From Bugula neritina (lineage: Eukaryota > Bryozoa > Gymnolaemata > Cheilostomatida > Bugulidae): DNA of 64,000 bases. Below the pieces are notes generated by a model. The model was not told the DNA's origin. It was given only the letters and a program-made list of their open reading frames with translations, and did not search any database. The stretch covers positions 3,542,680 through 3,606,679 of the forward strand of contig OZ037767.1 of assembly GCA_964035545.1 (NCBI GenBank). The letters are read 5' to 3'. Shown one piece after another: positions 1-13,800 of this stretch. The position numbers and the translations under genes were made by a program. Position 1 is the first letter of the stretch. Each line of letters starts with the position of its first letter.

Positions 1-260
1 GTAAATCAATTATACGTGTAATAAACACCTCGGCTTTCAGCTTTCTTTCAACCGCCTGAAGTGTGCCTGTTCTAAGCATCATAGCATATGGTGAGGCAGC
101 TAATCCCGCCTACAATCACACTTTGAACAGTTGATGTAAACCAAACTGACGCCAGCTGATTCTTATAAATTCATGTTTGTACGTTACCTTGGGCAGTCTG
201 TTATAATATCACAGGTTATTTAATGTTTTTACTCTAAAAATGAAAAACCTCTTCATTTGT

Positions 261-356
261 ATTAAAACAAAGCAAACTAATATTTCTTGTACCACTGTAT
301 TCATCTTCATGTAAGTTTGAAGTGGTATTCGAAATATTAGCTTTCTTTGTTTTAAT
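261..356. repeat. 96-bp imperfect fold-back (hairpin)
   Basis: The left arm beginning ATTAAAACAAAG (261-272) pairs with the right arm ending CTTTGTTTTAAT (345-356). Pairing continues inward through AATATTTC/GAAATATT and TACCAC/GTGGTA with a few mismatches, leaving a loop of about 25 nt. The size is in the pre-miRNA range, but a small MITE remnant explains it equally well. Either strand could fold. Confidence 0.6.
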
Positions 357-2213
357 ATAAATAAAGTAAACATAAACACTAAAATGATTCTTTGATGGTA
401 GTTCATAAGAATGCACATCATAAATATACGCTACAGTATGGACCTAGCTTACATATGCAACATATAGGTATATTTGACAAAATATATTTAAGCTGCAAAT
501 ATAGACCTATCAAACCTATAGATTTGAGAAATAATGAAAGGCTATACAACATTTATGCTGTTGAACACGCATATGATTAGGTAGAGTGGCATTTCCAGTA
601 TTCACTCTGCTATTTTCCATTTCTAGATCTGTGATAGTATTTATCATGAAAGGAACTGATGAAATGCATTGAAGATGTTACTTTAAAACAAAAAGAAATG
701 TATGCTAATCAGATGGGCTGGAAATGCTGAAGGCTATAAAAGTTGTCAATGAAGTGCAAATTATGGCACACTCATTGGACATAAGTTGTGTCACATTTAC
801 ATTATAGACAATAAGTCAAAACATCTCACTTGGTAATCAAGTACTCTTCAGGTTATGCTAGCTTTCCATTTTCTCTCTTTCTATAAACACACTGCTGGTA
901 AATTGTCACGATGTGTCAAACTATGATAAACAAATGTTAGGTTGATTCTCTTTTCTAGATTTCCTTGGCAAATAATATTCCAACAAGTTTACCATAACTT
1001 TGAAAATGTTTTTGAAAGATTTAAAACTGTCATTTTAAAAAATGTTATTGATTGTAAATTCACTTAATAAAACTGTGTAACACATGTTTTAATTAGTATA
1101 AAAGCAACTAAATATTTAGCATAAACTATATGTATAATAACATTTAGTGAGCACTACTAAAATGCTGCATGTAATCCAAATAACTGGTAGTATATAGATT
1201 AACCTAAAATATTTACTTCAATTTTTCATTATAATTACCATATATAGTAATGATATTTGGATAATTATAAGTAAATTTGCAATTAACATTTGACCATCAT
1301 AATGAACTCACATGTAGTTCATAAACTAAATATTGTGCTGCCATATTGATACATGGCTGGTAACAGAAACATGACTGAATTAACACCTGACCAGGGCTAT
1401 TATATAATATTTCTTACATGTGTTGTATTTTAATATGAAAAATAAAAAAGTATATTTGGTTGGTGTCTAATATTGATATAAAAAGCAATTAATTAAATTT
1501 TATTTGTTTTTATGCAAAATGAGGTGAAAAGTAATATGAAATTATCCTAATTGTAATGGGCAGAAAATCTATTAGAATTATCACTTAGCAACACAAGGCT
1601 GTTGATTTGTAGATTACAATTTAGATAAAAATATATAAGCCACCAATTTCATCTGTCACAATTATTATCTGCATCTAAAAAACTGGTCCCAGATAACAAG
1701 TTGTGGAGAATTATACTGTAATTAATGAAAACATATCTTATTAATCAGAATTAAACACTTTCTTCAACAATTATTAGGAAAGAATTTTCTCACTCGATAA
1801 GCTGTTGAAAGTTTACTGTGTTGAATAATGTGCCCATGCGAATTAATTATATTGTGTTAATTTTAGTATAATTGCAGTAAAATTGGCCATGTGCAATAAC
1901 TTGTAAATCTTACGATAGAAGGAGAAATAATGACATGTGCTGAATTGTTCTCCTTGCAGTTGATGACTAGATTAAAACTCACTAATACCCCGAGGGAGCA
2001 TTTTAAGAGCTTTTGACTGCTGCTGTCTTAATTCATAGAAGTGTGCAAGTTTTTCTCTTGCCTTATATATTCCAAACTTGCCAAATATCAGGATAAGTGT
2101 GATCGACACACATCGCAGTCGATAGGGCAGCAACATAGCTAGCCGAGGACAGCGTAGTTTGACCGGTCTGGCGCTGAGAAAGACAGCGTTCAAAGACACG
2201 AGAATTGCGTTTC

Positions 2214-2236
2214 ATTGGCTGAGATTATTTATATAT
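2214..2236 (+). promoter_or_regulatory. Possible Prop core promoter (inverted CCAAT, TATA-like)
   Basis: ATTGGCT (inverted CCAAT) lies at 2214-2220 and a TATATAT run at 2230-2236, about 46 bp before the Prop ATG. Spacing between the two is shorter than usual and the region is AT-rich, so chance is a real alternative. Confidence 0.3.
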
Positions 2237-2281
2237 CAGCATTCAAAGAAATTACATTTAAAGTAAGTTAGTTAAATCACA

Positions 2282-5200
2282 ATGGTAATAATGTCCTCAG
2301 GAGCCATGGATCAAAGCAACACAAGTTCTGGAAATGTTTCTTCTAGCGACTCTTCAGACAAAAGGGAATATTCGACTATTTATGGCATGTCTTCTGCAGA
2401 TGCCAGCTCCATGATCAGTGAAACAGGTGCCCTTACTATTATATTTAATTATTGGAGGCCAATTTGTTAAAATTGATTAAATAAAAATAATTTAGATTTA
2501 ATATCAGTGAGTTATAGTAGATGAAAATAGGATGTTATAACTCAATGAAATAGAGGAAACATGATTAAGGTTGCTACTGATGTTGACAATTCAATTGTGA
2601 GCTGAATAATACTATAAGGGAAGTTATTTGTCATTATATACGCTCGTTTGATTTAATTTCTTCTATTTTATTATCTTAGATTATATATTCAATAATTATA
2701 TTTTTCTTTACTTCTTTGTATTATGGAATAGTGAGCAACGTAATCTACTATTAGTTACCCAACTAGGTCCAACTAGACTTGTAGAAACTGAGACCTTATA
2801 CTTACTGTAAACTTAATATTTGCATAAAGCAAATCTGATTGACCAGGTAATAATTATTTTAATAATGAAATCAAAATTCTTTATTATTCTATGTACTTCA
2901 ATTTAAAAAATACATTTATAACAAATGCGTGTTATGTAGTGGCCAACATTTACCGTAGAATAAAATTTATATTGTATTTACTATCTATATTAAAATATTT
3001 TTTGCTCAAACTAGCTTCATTTTCTTTTTATAGTTTTATAAAAATATTTTCTCTCCAAGTTGCAATATAAATGTCTTGCCATTTCACTTCTGAGTATAAT
3101 CACATACATATATACTGGCTGGTTACATATAAAAAGGTAAGTTAAACTTATACTTGCTGTAGCCGACAATGGTGCCTTTAAAAAACTGGGTCCAGTGTCT
3201 AGCCTTGGATCTCACCATACTCCTGGCTCAGGGCCGGCTCCACCACGCCGTCGACACAGGACTACTTTCACACAAGAACAATTACAAGTTAGTTTAACCA
3301 ATGATCACACACTAATATTTAGCTATCATTGTTATTTTTATTTTTCAACTTTAAAATAAACTTTATATGTTAGTATTTATCCCAATTTAAAAATATATTA
3401 GCTGTTATATTATCATATTGTGATTGCCTTGCAAATTTTATGTTTTCTTGGTTTTATTTTACACAAAGAGTTTTATAAGAATGACTTTGTATGACACAAC
3501 ACTCATCTTCTCCCACAGTCCGGTTAGCTTTGCCTTAAAACTCTATTCTAAATAGTAATATTTTTTCTACTACAAAACTCATAAATCTTTTAAAGAAAAT
3601 TTTTTTAAGTGGTAACAATTTAACTTTTTACTGAGTTTTGCAGAAGTTTAAAATGCTTTGTTTCAGAGACTTTATTATAAAAATTTCTCTCTTATTTTAA
3701 TTGAATCTCATCAATTTAGGTCACTTTTAGCTTTAAAATAGTATCTCTTACTTAGCAAAATTATTTTGTTTGAATGAACTAAATTTATAGTTAATTGCAT
3801 GCTGATTATAAATCCATTCTTATACTAAAATTTGTTCATTTATAAATATAGGCATAGATAGAAATGCTGACTATGATGTATATAATAAATGCGTAATAAT
3901 ATGATATCTATAATATGTGTAATATGTATAATATGTAGAATATGTGTAATATGTATAATATGTGTAATATGTGTAATATATTATATAATATCACATATAT
4001 TTCAGGAGTTAGAATCGGCCTTTAGTAAAAGTCACTATCCAGATATTTACGTGAGAGAAGAATTAGCCCGAGTTACTAAACTCAACGAGGCTAGAATTCA
4101 GGTACCGGTGAACAAATATCATAGCGGTTGTCACAAAATATGATTTTATTCCATAGGCAGTAGCTTTTGTTTCACTCATATGTATTATGATATATCACAT
4201 ATGTTACAAAAAATTTATGGGTATTTCTTGGAGGCACAAAACTACACAGCAGTGCTGCATAATATGCTTTTCAATATACTACCTTTTCTTAATATATAAT
4301 ATGCACATTATACACTATAGTTAAGTTATGTAAACAGCTGGGTTAGCGATCGCTTTTCTTTTTTAGAAGAAAGTATTGAATAAACTAACAGTAACTGATA
4401 AAGATTATGTTATTTTATTAAAGCAAAGTGATTGGATATTTCTTTTTCTTTGCAAATAATTTTTATGAACTATTAAATTGTTGTTCTCTGTTGTTTAAGC
4501 TAATTTTGATAAATTGCAAAAATATTTACTTGTAATAAAAATATACATCTGCAAGCTAAATATGAATTATCACCTCTCAGACCTAAGCAATCATATTAAT
4601 TTTAATTTGTTTCATAAAAATTAATTTAAATAAAATCACCCAAGGTTAAGAAAACTTTGGTATTATAATTTATAAAAAAGATGCATTTTAATTGATTTTG
4701 TTGTTAGTAGTTGCATGTTTGATTCATCTACTGGTACAGCAACACAGCAATTAATGAGAGGTGCATAGGCTATGTAAAGTATGTGTAGAACTTGCAGCAA
4801 ATGATATTAGTTATAAATACTGTTAGGAGTCAAATGTATGTGTGTTATGCACTGTGTATGCTTTCTATGTACTGTATATGTTTTCTATGTACTTTGTATG
4901 CTTTCTATGTACTGTAAATGTGCTATGTACTGTAAGTGTGTGCTATGTACTGTAAGTGTGTGCTATGTACTGTAAGTGTGCTGAGTACAGTAAGTGTGCT
5001 ATATACTGTAAGTGTGTGTTATATATTGTAGGTTTGGTTTCAAAACAGACGAGCGAAACACAGGAAGTTAGAAAAACAATCTAAAAATCTGCCATCAACC
5101 GTAATGCCTGGATGTAGCGGCATGATGAGAAACATTTACCCGACTAGCGCCCCTCGGAGTTACTATCCAGCGTATCCAGCTAATGTTGGTAACCCGATGG

Positions 5201-6160
5201 CCAGGTATCCAGCTCAGGTAGGTGGTACATCTGTCAGTATTTCTAGCACAGGTTATTTATGTGACATTATGCTATAGTATATGATATGTTGTATGATATT
5301 ACAGTGTAGAATATGAAGTTATCTGGTATTACTTTATTGCTACATATAATGTGATATTATAAAGTATTAACACTATAATCCGTTATATTATAATATGACC
5401 ATACATGTCATTATATTACAATTCGTTAATAATATGACACCGAGAAGCATTATACTAAATGATACTACATAATATTAAAATATTATACACCCAATTAAAT
5501 AATTTGTATTTATGACAGTTTTAGCATATTTGTTAAATTACTATTCACTTTGCTCATGCTAATAATTTGATATAAGAAAATGTAGACCATTGATTACCTG
5601 TTTCACAACTATAACATATAATATATTGCAATATAACAAAATATAATATAACACAATATAATATATACATATAGTAACACGGCACAGCACTATAATGTAA
5701 TATACGAGTAATATAAGTCTATTAGCTTTCCTTGCAACATACCACTTCTATGTATTTAATTTCTGCAACTACTGCTAACTCCAGGCCAACGTCTATGCTC
5801 CATCCATGACACAATTTCCTATGGCGGGAGGAAGTAGACAGGGCATGACTGGTCATGTGACCACTGACTACATCACCGCTTTGGTAAGTTCTTCACAGCT
5901 TTTTATATAGTAAACTAGTAGACTGTATTGAATAACTCAAATCGACATTCAGCTTTTCATCTTATATATTATACTCTAGAAAAATAAGCAGTTTTAACAT
6001 TAAATTGTATTTTTCACTTAAACATTCTACTCACTCTATTGTTCCTTATTTGAAGTTCACAATTGTAATAATATTTTGGATTATATTTATATATGCAGCT
6101 ACATTTATATTTTATTATATATTATATAATGTATATATATGTACACATAAATAAATATAA

Positions 6161-6243
<83 letters not shown>

Positions 6244-6526
6244 AATGAATATAAATAAACAAATGTATGTATAAATATATATATAATATTATATGGTAAT
6301 ATATCATAATTTAATTTATTACATAATTATATACAACAACAGAAACAATAAAATAATAGGATAGCCAATCATAACAAATGCCTAGAATATTATAACTTGA
6401 TATGAAAATACTTTGTCTTTGAAGGATGGACACACGTCTGCTGCCGATGATGATTGGTATAACAAAGGTTTGACAGCGTTGAGGATGAACAACACACATG
6501 CTAGTATGCTGCAGTACCAGACGTGA
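2282..6526 (+). CDS. PROP1: Prop paired-class homeobox transcription factor
   Basis: Six coding exons join in frame: 2282-2426, 3163-3287, 4006-4101, 5032-5217, 5785-5883, 6425-6526, giving 250 aa. The 60-residue homeodomain is residues 77-136, starts RRRHRTTF, and contains [11 protein letters not shown] with Gln at homeodomain position 50, as expected for Prop rather than Prrx or Pax-type (Ser50) domains. Introns cut the homeodomain after position 14 and at 46/47; the latter is a classic PRD-class intron site. The N-terminus is Ser-rich. The last 20 residues contain GLTALRMNN, a degenerate OAR-like tail. Exon 1 uses a weak donor (GTGCCC) but phase matches exon 2 exactly. As a Prop-family protein it should bind TAAT palindromes in the nucleus; in vertebrates it acts in pituitary development, and its role here is unknown. 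Introns are short and full of AT repeats. Confidence 0.94.
3908..3990. repeat. Short AT-rich tandem repeat, Prop intron 2
   Basis: Degenerate repetition of TAATATGTGTAATATGTA directly upstream of the homeodomain exon acceptor at 4004-4005. It occupies the place where a polypyrimidine tract would normally be. Confidence 0.6.
4848..5019. repeat. Degenerate minisatellite, Prop intron 3
   Basis: Repeated TGCTATGTACTGTAAGTGTG-like units of roughly 17-20 bp end just before the acceptor of the exon encoding homeodomain helix 3. Several units contain GTAAGT, a perfect donor hexamer, so decoy splice sites are abundant here. Confidence 0.65.
6165..6234. repeat. (AT)n microsatellite in Prop intron 5
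   Basis: About 35 uninterrupted AT dinucleotides. Both flanks carry the same GTACACATAAAT-AATATAAATAA motif, so the array sits between two copies of a short direct repeat. Confidence 0.9.
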
Positions 6527-6844
6527 TGGTGCTTTATCTTCATGTTTAATGGAAAGGAGTTTGTCTTCATTGTAAATTATTATATAGAGAAGATGGTGCA
6601 GGAATTACATAATATCTCACGTCTTACTCTTGTGCGTTAGTATGTTGGAATAGAGGGGTGATGGGGGAAAGAACATTTGAACATGCCTTATAGTCTAGTC
6701 ATCTTAAATTATATCCTAATTTCTATATCAGAGTTGAATTTATATTCCATATAATTTATTTCTTTCACATATTGTTATTGGTAATTTTTTAGTTTGTGCA
6801 TCTTTATTTTGTGCTATAGCTTCTATATATTAGTTTTATGAAAT

Positions 6845-6997
6845 AGAGTCTATAAGTGGTATCTATAGCCTATAGTATGTATTCTATAGTCTATAGTATG
6901 TAGTCTATATGCTATAGTCTATAGCATATGTTCTATATTCTATAGTTTATAGCATATAGCATTTATAGTATATGGACTATAATCTATAGTTTATATA
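6845..6997. repeat. CTATAG-rich degenerate tandem repeat
   Basis: Repeated TCTATAGTATGTAGTCTATAGC-like units of variable length, downstream of the Prop stop codon and probably within its 3' UTR or just beyond. Confidence 0.6.
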
Positions 6998-8049
6998 AGT
7001 GGTGTTGTAATATTTTTGGTAACAATTTTTTATTTAGGAAATTTTATCATAGATATTTTCATTATTGTTACTATTTAAAATTATGTAATGTTGTTAAAAT
7101 TTTGTGTTTAAACTAAATAATGATCTGTAAATATGTGTAAGGTAATGCATTATACTAATGGATATTTTCCAGGATTCTATTATACTTTAAAAATTCTTAA
7201 AAATTGATATAAAACTATAAAAATTTTAACAAATTGTTGAGTTAATTAATTTAATAATATTAATTTTATGATCTCCTTCAACTTTTTAATGCATATTCCA
7301 TCAGATGGAAAATATATTAATTCTTAAAAGAGTTGTACTTTCAATTCGAAAACCCCAAACCCCTAGTGGTAGATCCAGAACATAAATTAAAGCTGAAATC
7401 TCACAACACTTTCATTGTTTACTAGTTTGGTAACTTAAAATTGTTTCAAACCTGCAAATAAAGTTTCATGAAAAAAAGTCAAATTTTTATTGGATAAACT
7501 ATAAAATCACATATACTTAAAAAACTTTAAGTCCTAAATGTAATTTTATATAATATGTAAAAAAAATCTGGTAATTTCCAAAAAATGCTCTGGGCAATTG
7601 TGTTTCTAATTTTAATTTTGAGTAATTATTGATTAAAAAGTCTTTGGTTTTCGTGATTGCGACTTACAGCAGGGAATGCAACTCCTAACACCAGCTACTA
7701 ACTATATTATATTAAAATCAACTATTCTAGTTTGACTACACAAAACATGTGTGGCTGTCTAGGGGTGATCTAACAACATCTATATAAAATACATTATTTG
7801 AAACAAGAAAAAATACTATCATCATATCTAAATTAAATTAGGCTTTCATCACTCTTGACAGAATCACTTATGTTATATGTACACTTCTACTAGCCTGTCG
7901 TAATATTACCGACTCCATTGTTTTTCATTGCATTTTTAAATCCTGAAGTGCGCAACAACTCCTACAATTTCTTGCAAATACCCCTGGCATAAAATAATTG
8001 TTTTTAATCTATATATTAAATTAAGCATTGTGATGCTGTGATTTTCCAG

Positions 8050-8126
8050 TAGCCCCTATGGTGTAATGAGTAGTATGTTGCCTCGCAAGTTGGAGGTCTT
8101 CTGTTCAAATCCTGGTAGGGGGCATA
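8050..8126 (+). repeat. tRNA-derived SINE head or tRNA pseudogene
   Basis: The sequence starts GCCCCTATGGTGTAATGAG (A-box-like) and contains GTTCAAATCC (B-box) with the right spacing, followed by TAGGGG that can pair with the 5' CCCCTA. The anticodon stem does not close properly, so a working tRNA is unlikely. A SINE head is the better reading; it is a different family from the copy at 22389. Confidence 0.5.
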
Positions 8127-10668
8127 AGTTTTACACCGATCGCCCTCAAATGGCTCAATGAATCAAAGGCTAAGAAATATGTTTATGTAGATTGTAGGCC
8201 ATAAATTCTTCCTGCAGCAAAGCAGACTTATGGCATGGCTGTAAATCATACTATACAGTCTTCAATCAAATGTCCTCCTAAAGCAGATGCTACAAACTTT
8301 CTTCTTTCACTAGCCATTAAATAACAATAACTAATTATAAAATTGTCTGCTTCAACCCTTTTTATGGTCAATTTATTGTAGTGGACCCGTGTGACCATCA
8401 CTGTACACTTTCACAATTAGCGAGTCTTTGAAAGGCACTCAAATGTACTGAAATATTATAAGTTTAATGAGTTTAGCTGTAAATTCCCACCCACATGCTC
8501 CGGTAATCATTCATTGATGTGAGGGTTTAGCTTTATTATTTACTCTCCGAAACAGACCAGAGCAGTAAAATAATATAATGCATACAGAGTGTATAGTCTG
8601 GAGCAGCTGTTCAGTATGCCAAGAATCTTAGTTTTAGTTAGAGGAATGCAATTCTCTGCCACAAAACAAGCCCTCCTTACATAATTGTAAGTTATACAGT
8701 TGTCTGTGTAAGACGATATAGCATTGGTGGACATTAAATATTTTTGCAAAGAAACATTTTTGCAAATCTTGAATGGTATTTAAAATAGAATATGTTGTAT
8801 TATAGGTCTTCAAACTATACAATTATAAGACTAGAAAGGTTTTCCTAAACCATAACTATTGTTCAACCTTTCAATGTTTATGTATTAAATGTAGCAGTTT
8901 TCTGTCAACGTCTATCTAAGTCTTAAATGAAGTTTGTAAGTTTTATTAGAAATAAACTTTTAACCAAATAATATTTTGAACACCATTATATAATCAACTA
9001 GAACAGTCATAATTTCAAATTAGCCTTTTCACTTCATTAAATTGATGTGTATTAGTGCAAAAGTAGAGCAACTGGCTAACTATAAAAAGTATTAATATTC
9101 ATATCCTCACAGAGCAGTTTGTATAAGATATTAGCAGCCACACCTTAACTTTCAAAGATATAATCTTTAGATAATAATTTCATAAAATTGAATTATATAT
9201 GCACTATAGAGTTAATACTCAACGCTAAGATATAATATAATAACTAATTGCACTACATTCTCATTTCTTGTAAGTTTCATACATTTAATTACTACAAGGC
9301 GCTGCGGGCTATGAAAGAATTGGCTCTCATTTGAGAAAATGCTTGAACAATGCTGCTCCACCCTTTTACAATAAAGAGTAGGTATAACTGCACTTTAGGA
9401 AACCTCGGGTAGTCTAGAAATTTCACTGCAGAGAAGTTTCTGAAAGCTAAAACATTTGGTATATTTGCAAATTGCACATTCAAATACTTTTCTCAATTTT
9501 AATTTAAAAATTTGTTTTTTTTATTAAGCATGAGAAAAAGTTTTAAAACTTTTGTTACAAGGGAATTAATATGTACGCCTGTACACTTTATAACCTTCTA
9601 ACAACAAAAATTTGAAAGTTAAATAAAATTGTTTTGTATGCAGTCTCAACTATTTAAATTTGTTCAAAACAAAATACTAACTTTGTAAAAATTTACTGTA
9701 TTTATCTCTCGTTTGATTTAGTGCGGACTACGTTGTGAGTTGAAATATTATGAACACTTTATGTGTATCACCAAAATATTGGTAATTTTATGTTACCAAT
9801 CTGTAGTATTCCTTGTCTAGTTAGGTTCTTATAACTTCTCAAAAATGTTTTCATTAAAAAATACCCAGTTTTCATTTCAACTTTAAACGATTTTTAGTTT
9901 AAAATATAGCTAGCTTTGTGGAAAGTCATTTCCTAAACTGATATTATTTTACAGAGCAGCCCAACCTCGTTGCAAACTATCTTTTTTCTGTCAACTAAGG
10001 GAAAAAGAATAAACTGAACATGACTCAATATGGAGTTGTCACCTCAAATTAATTAGTTTATGGTATGCTGATACTAGGAAAATATGAATATTTAAAATTG
10101 GTTGAAGAATAATATTATATTTGCCATTTCCCTTGGGTATAATAAAAGACAAGACTAGCAAATGCTTATCTTGCAGTTGATGGGTAAAACAGATGCGCTG
10201 CCGTTATCTAGCCCCACATATAATTAATGTAGTGATTACCTTTCCTGTGTAATATGCTTGTATTGTTATGTTCATTAATTTACCTGCGTATCTATATACA
10301 GGATGCTGTGAGAAATAGCTGCTACTAATTATATATAAAATACTGTCTGTTGCAGTTTAACCCTGTTATGATGAGCATGACCTTTAGCCAGATATGATAC
10401 TATGTCCAATTATTAGGTCAGTGTTTACTATAGAATGATATAATAATTATAATTTCTTTTATTTTATTGCCATTATATTTAAGCTTAGACTTATTGAAGC
10501 AAAATTCATGAATGGTTTCTTAGCAGATCTCACCCGTTTTGCAAATAATTATATAAAATCTAGAATGCCTTCATCATTATTTTATCATTAACTAGAATAA
10601 ATAATTAGGTTTGTAAAATAGTCGGAGGCATGAAAAGTGGGAGGAGCTTAGTTGAAGTTTACAAAGCG

Positions 10669-10714
10669 TATATTAAACCTGCTACTGCATCATTCTGCAT
10701 ACAATGACCACGTG
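10669..10714 (+). promoter_or_regulatory. Possible promoter of the EGF-like gene (TATA, E-box)
   Basis: TATATTAAA lies at 10669-10677, which would place a transcription start near 10700 and a 5' UTR of about 105 nt before the ATG at 10807. A palindromic CACGTG E-box lies at 10709-10714. Confidence 0.35.
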
Positions 10715-10806
10715 TGTAAAGCAGGAATGAGGTTATACGGAGACTAGGCTCAACAAAGTCAACAGAGAAGATAATTTAAAGAGAACATTAATGGAATCAT
10801 AATATT

Positions 10807-13800
10807 ATGGCAAAGACATTTGCTCGTAGCTATCTGTTTCTGCTAACATTTTTACACACGTTTTCAATGCTGTTGTGTGTTTCAACGTACTACAATCACG
10901 GATTACTGACAAATCAAAACTTTGAAGCATCAGTGAGATCAAGAACTAAACGAGATGTTATACCAGAAATCATACACTCAAACAGACACCGTCACAAGAA
11001 AACCAGAATTAGAAATAAACCTCTCAACTTAGACAGGTTCTGTTCTTTGCATCATAGTCATGTTTTTTGTCAAAAAATAGGGCGTAATAGAGTTAAAAGG
11101 ACTATACATTCCAGTGCTTCCTATCAACTTAGGACTGGTGCTACACCCAATGCATTTACTAGCAATAGTGGAGGTTTGTTAAACTCTCAGATAAATATAG
11201 CTGACTTAAGAATCAGCATTTTACAGAGCTTTCAGCAGCAGCCGTCTAATCAATTAGGAACGCATCTATTTACCAACCATGATCGGCAGCCAGAGACGAC
11301 TCCTGACTCCTCAACTTTAGTGACTACAACACCGACAGCCACAGCTACAACTGGTAGACTAACTAGACACAATCATAGTATTTCCGACCACCATGCTGAA
11401 TCTCCAAACTCTAACGACCCAGACTGTCCCGCTGGATATTGCAGGGATGGCGTGTGTCACTTTGATTATATCCGCCAGTCACCAACATGTCTGTGAGTAC
11501 TAGAGTAGTTATGATTCGTGCAAGTGGCTATGAAACAGCCAATCAATTTTTTAAATACATCTTAGAAACAAAAATAACAATTGGTACAAGTGTGTAACTG
11601 CTCAACCTAATGCTCTGTACTAAATATACACTCCTTTTCTTCATTTGATGAAAGTAAAAATGTTATGCAAACAGTGTGTTATCTTTAGTTCAAGCTATAA
11701 CTCTCTATGGATATTTGACTCTCAGTTATAGACATGTAGTGTGAAAAACAGCAGTGAATGGCTATCAATGCCGTATAATTTATCACCTTAAAATATGTTA
11801 TTATGTTTCACATCTAGACAGCCAGGGTTGTATTTTTCTCACTAAAATATTCAGGAATTCCAAACAATCCTGACGACATATTTGAGCAAAAAGATGGCTG
11901 ATTTGGCTAGTTTATTATAAAGCAACTGAGAACGTAAATAGTAAACTTAACTCAACTGTAACAACCAACGAGTTTAAAGCTAATGATAAAACTTGTAGTA
12001 ATCGCCGATTATTTGCTCTGCACCCATTCTTATCTTTTGTTTTAGTAACGCTGCTGAATAAACTTATCAGCTACTGAGTTCACAGAACTGATAGCTTGCA
12101 TTATAAAAGTAGTTACAAAATTGATAATATAGCCTTCCAGCAATTTTACTTAATCTCACAATGGAAGATGGCAAAAATTGTTTATTTAACCATTTCTGTA
12201 CTATAAGTAGTGGCTGGTTTTAGTGCACAGCACATTATGTTTTTCAACTGCAGCTATAATAGTGCTCAAGCTTGTGTTTAATCAACTGTCCAATATGTTA
12301 ACTTGTTAGACAGCAGCTGCTAAGCAAGGATTGCCAATTGCCTTCAGGCAGCTATATTAATTCTCTAATTATTTTGTATATAAACAGTTGTGCAAAAAGC
12401 ATTCATAAGCTACTTGCTGACTGAGACATTCCAATATAACTGCTGCTATATGATAAAACTAGAAATAATAACTCAAAATCAAGATTATATAAATTTTCTA
12501 TTATTATTACTGACTAAATAGAGCATAAAGAAGTGCCCAAACAAAATCTATGGTAACTTATAAGTTTTGCAAGGATTGGTACATAAACAACATAGCATAA
12601 GATATACCGAAGCTGAGTGCTTCTTAACATTTAGCAGGTCTAGTGAATGAGTATTGATATTAGAGAAATACATTGTTTTAATAACAATGTATAAGACAAA
12701 GAGAGGTTTGGGCAGGCTTCATGGTAAACACTTGAAGAATAGAGTAATACCGTTGAATGAGAGCATAATATCTTCACTTGCACAGTTCTCTTACTATACT
12801 CAAGATATTTTTCATTTTGTAGTTTTTCGAGCATGTAAACTGGCACTTTTATAGTAAGGTTTAACTGAAATCTATAAATAGCACTACGTACACTTTTATT
12901 TACATAAGCTGATGAGAAAAGTGAAGTTTTACAGAACCTTTTGATATTTTTAATGGGATGTGTGAGAGAGTTTGTTTGGATAACATTATTGTGTATATAA
13001 TCTGCCCGCTGCTGTAAACATGACTGTACAAAAGCAAAGGTGAAGTTTTAAATATGTCAGGGTCATGTAATTGAACACGTTTTGCTAAAATTGACAGTTT
13101 TCTCATTTAGTGTAGAATCTATACTTCTGCAGGCCTTTGCTAGTCTGAGCACCAAGCAAACTGAACAGACCCCTCATAAACTTATATATAAGTAAAAACT
13201 AAATTATTTGTGCTTTAGCACGTGTTCTCGAATTGCTATTAGTAGCAGCATAATGTACCCATTGATCTTAACAGAATTCAGGCTCTTAACCTAGATGTAG
13301 GGCTCACAGTACTACATTAGTTTTGATTTTACTGTTTTTAGCCATTAGCTGTCAGGTTGATATATCTTAGCAGCAGTAATAGTTTACTGTTTAAGCAATA
13401 TTACGGTTTATATATGCACTTTGAAACACCCGTTTCCTATTTAATTTGCATAGTATTTACTACTACACTAAGCACAATGGAACACTCCCTTATTCATAAC
13501 AAATAATTCGGTGTTAAATTGTCTTTAACCCGTGCTTTGTATTTCACTAATTCAAGCCGTTCATTAAACAAACACATAATATGTCTCCCAGAAAGAAATT
13601 GGCTCTCAAACCACCTGGTAGGCTTTCCTTCACCTTTATGCAAGCTTTTTGGTCGGCAGCCAAAATTAAGAAAGCTTTACAGCTGCTGCTGACTTTCTGT
13701 AACAGAACTAATTGGGTGGTAATTTTTTCAATAATCACATCCTTCGATTAGCAACTAACAATGGTACCTTTTAACTGCTGTTTTACAATAGCTAGACAGG

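Larger units (their letters stand above)
1..2281. other. Upstream non-coding region, no gene seen
   Basis: AT-rich sequence without a convincing coding exon. Short ORFs at 209-421 and 1972-2199 are composition artefacts: no recognisable domain and no splice partners. The region holds one strong fold-back (261-356) and, just before the Prop start codon, a possible core promoter. The remainder shows nothing I can name. Confidence 0.6.
6527..10806. other. Intergenic region between Prop and the EGF-like gene
   Basis: No coding exon recognised. Contents: a CTATAG-rich degenerate repeat at 6845-6997, a possible Prop polyadenylation hexamer AATAAA at 7457-7462 (about 930 nt past the stop), a tRNA-derived head near 8050, and otherwise unremarkable AT-rich sequence. 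The ORFs at 8540-8822 and 9292-9483 look random. Confidence 0.6.

Noticed and set aside
1972-2199. 75-aa minus-strand ORF upstream of Prop
   Set aside because: No recognisable domain, and it lies where the Prop promoter should be; looks random.
8050-8126. Functional tRNA gene
   Set aside because: A and B boxes and part of an acceptor stem are present, but the anticodon stem does not pair; a SINE head or pseudogene is more likely.
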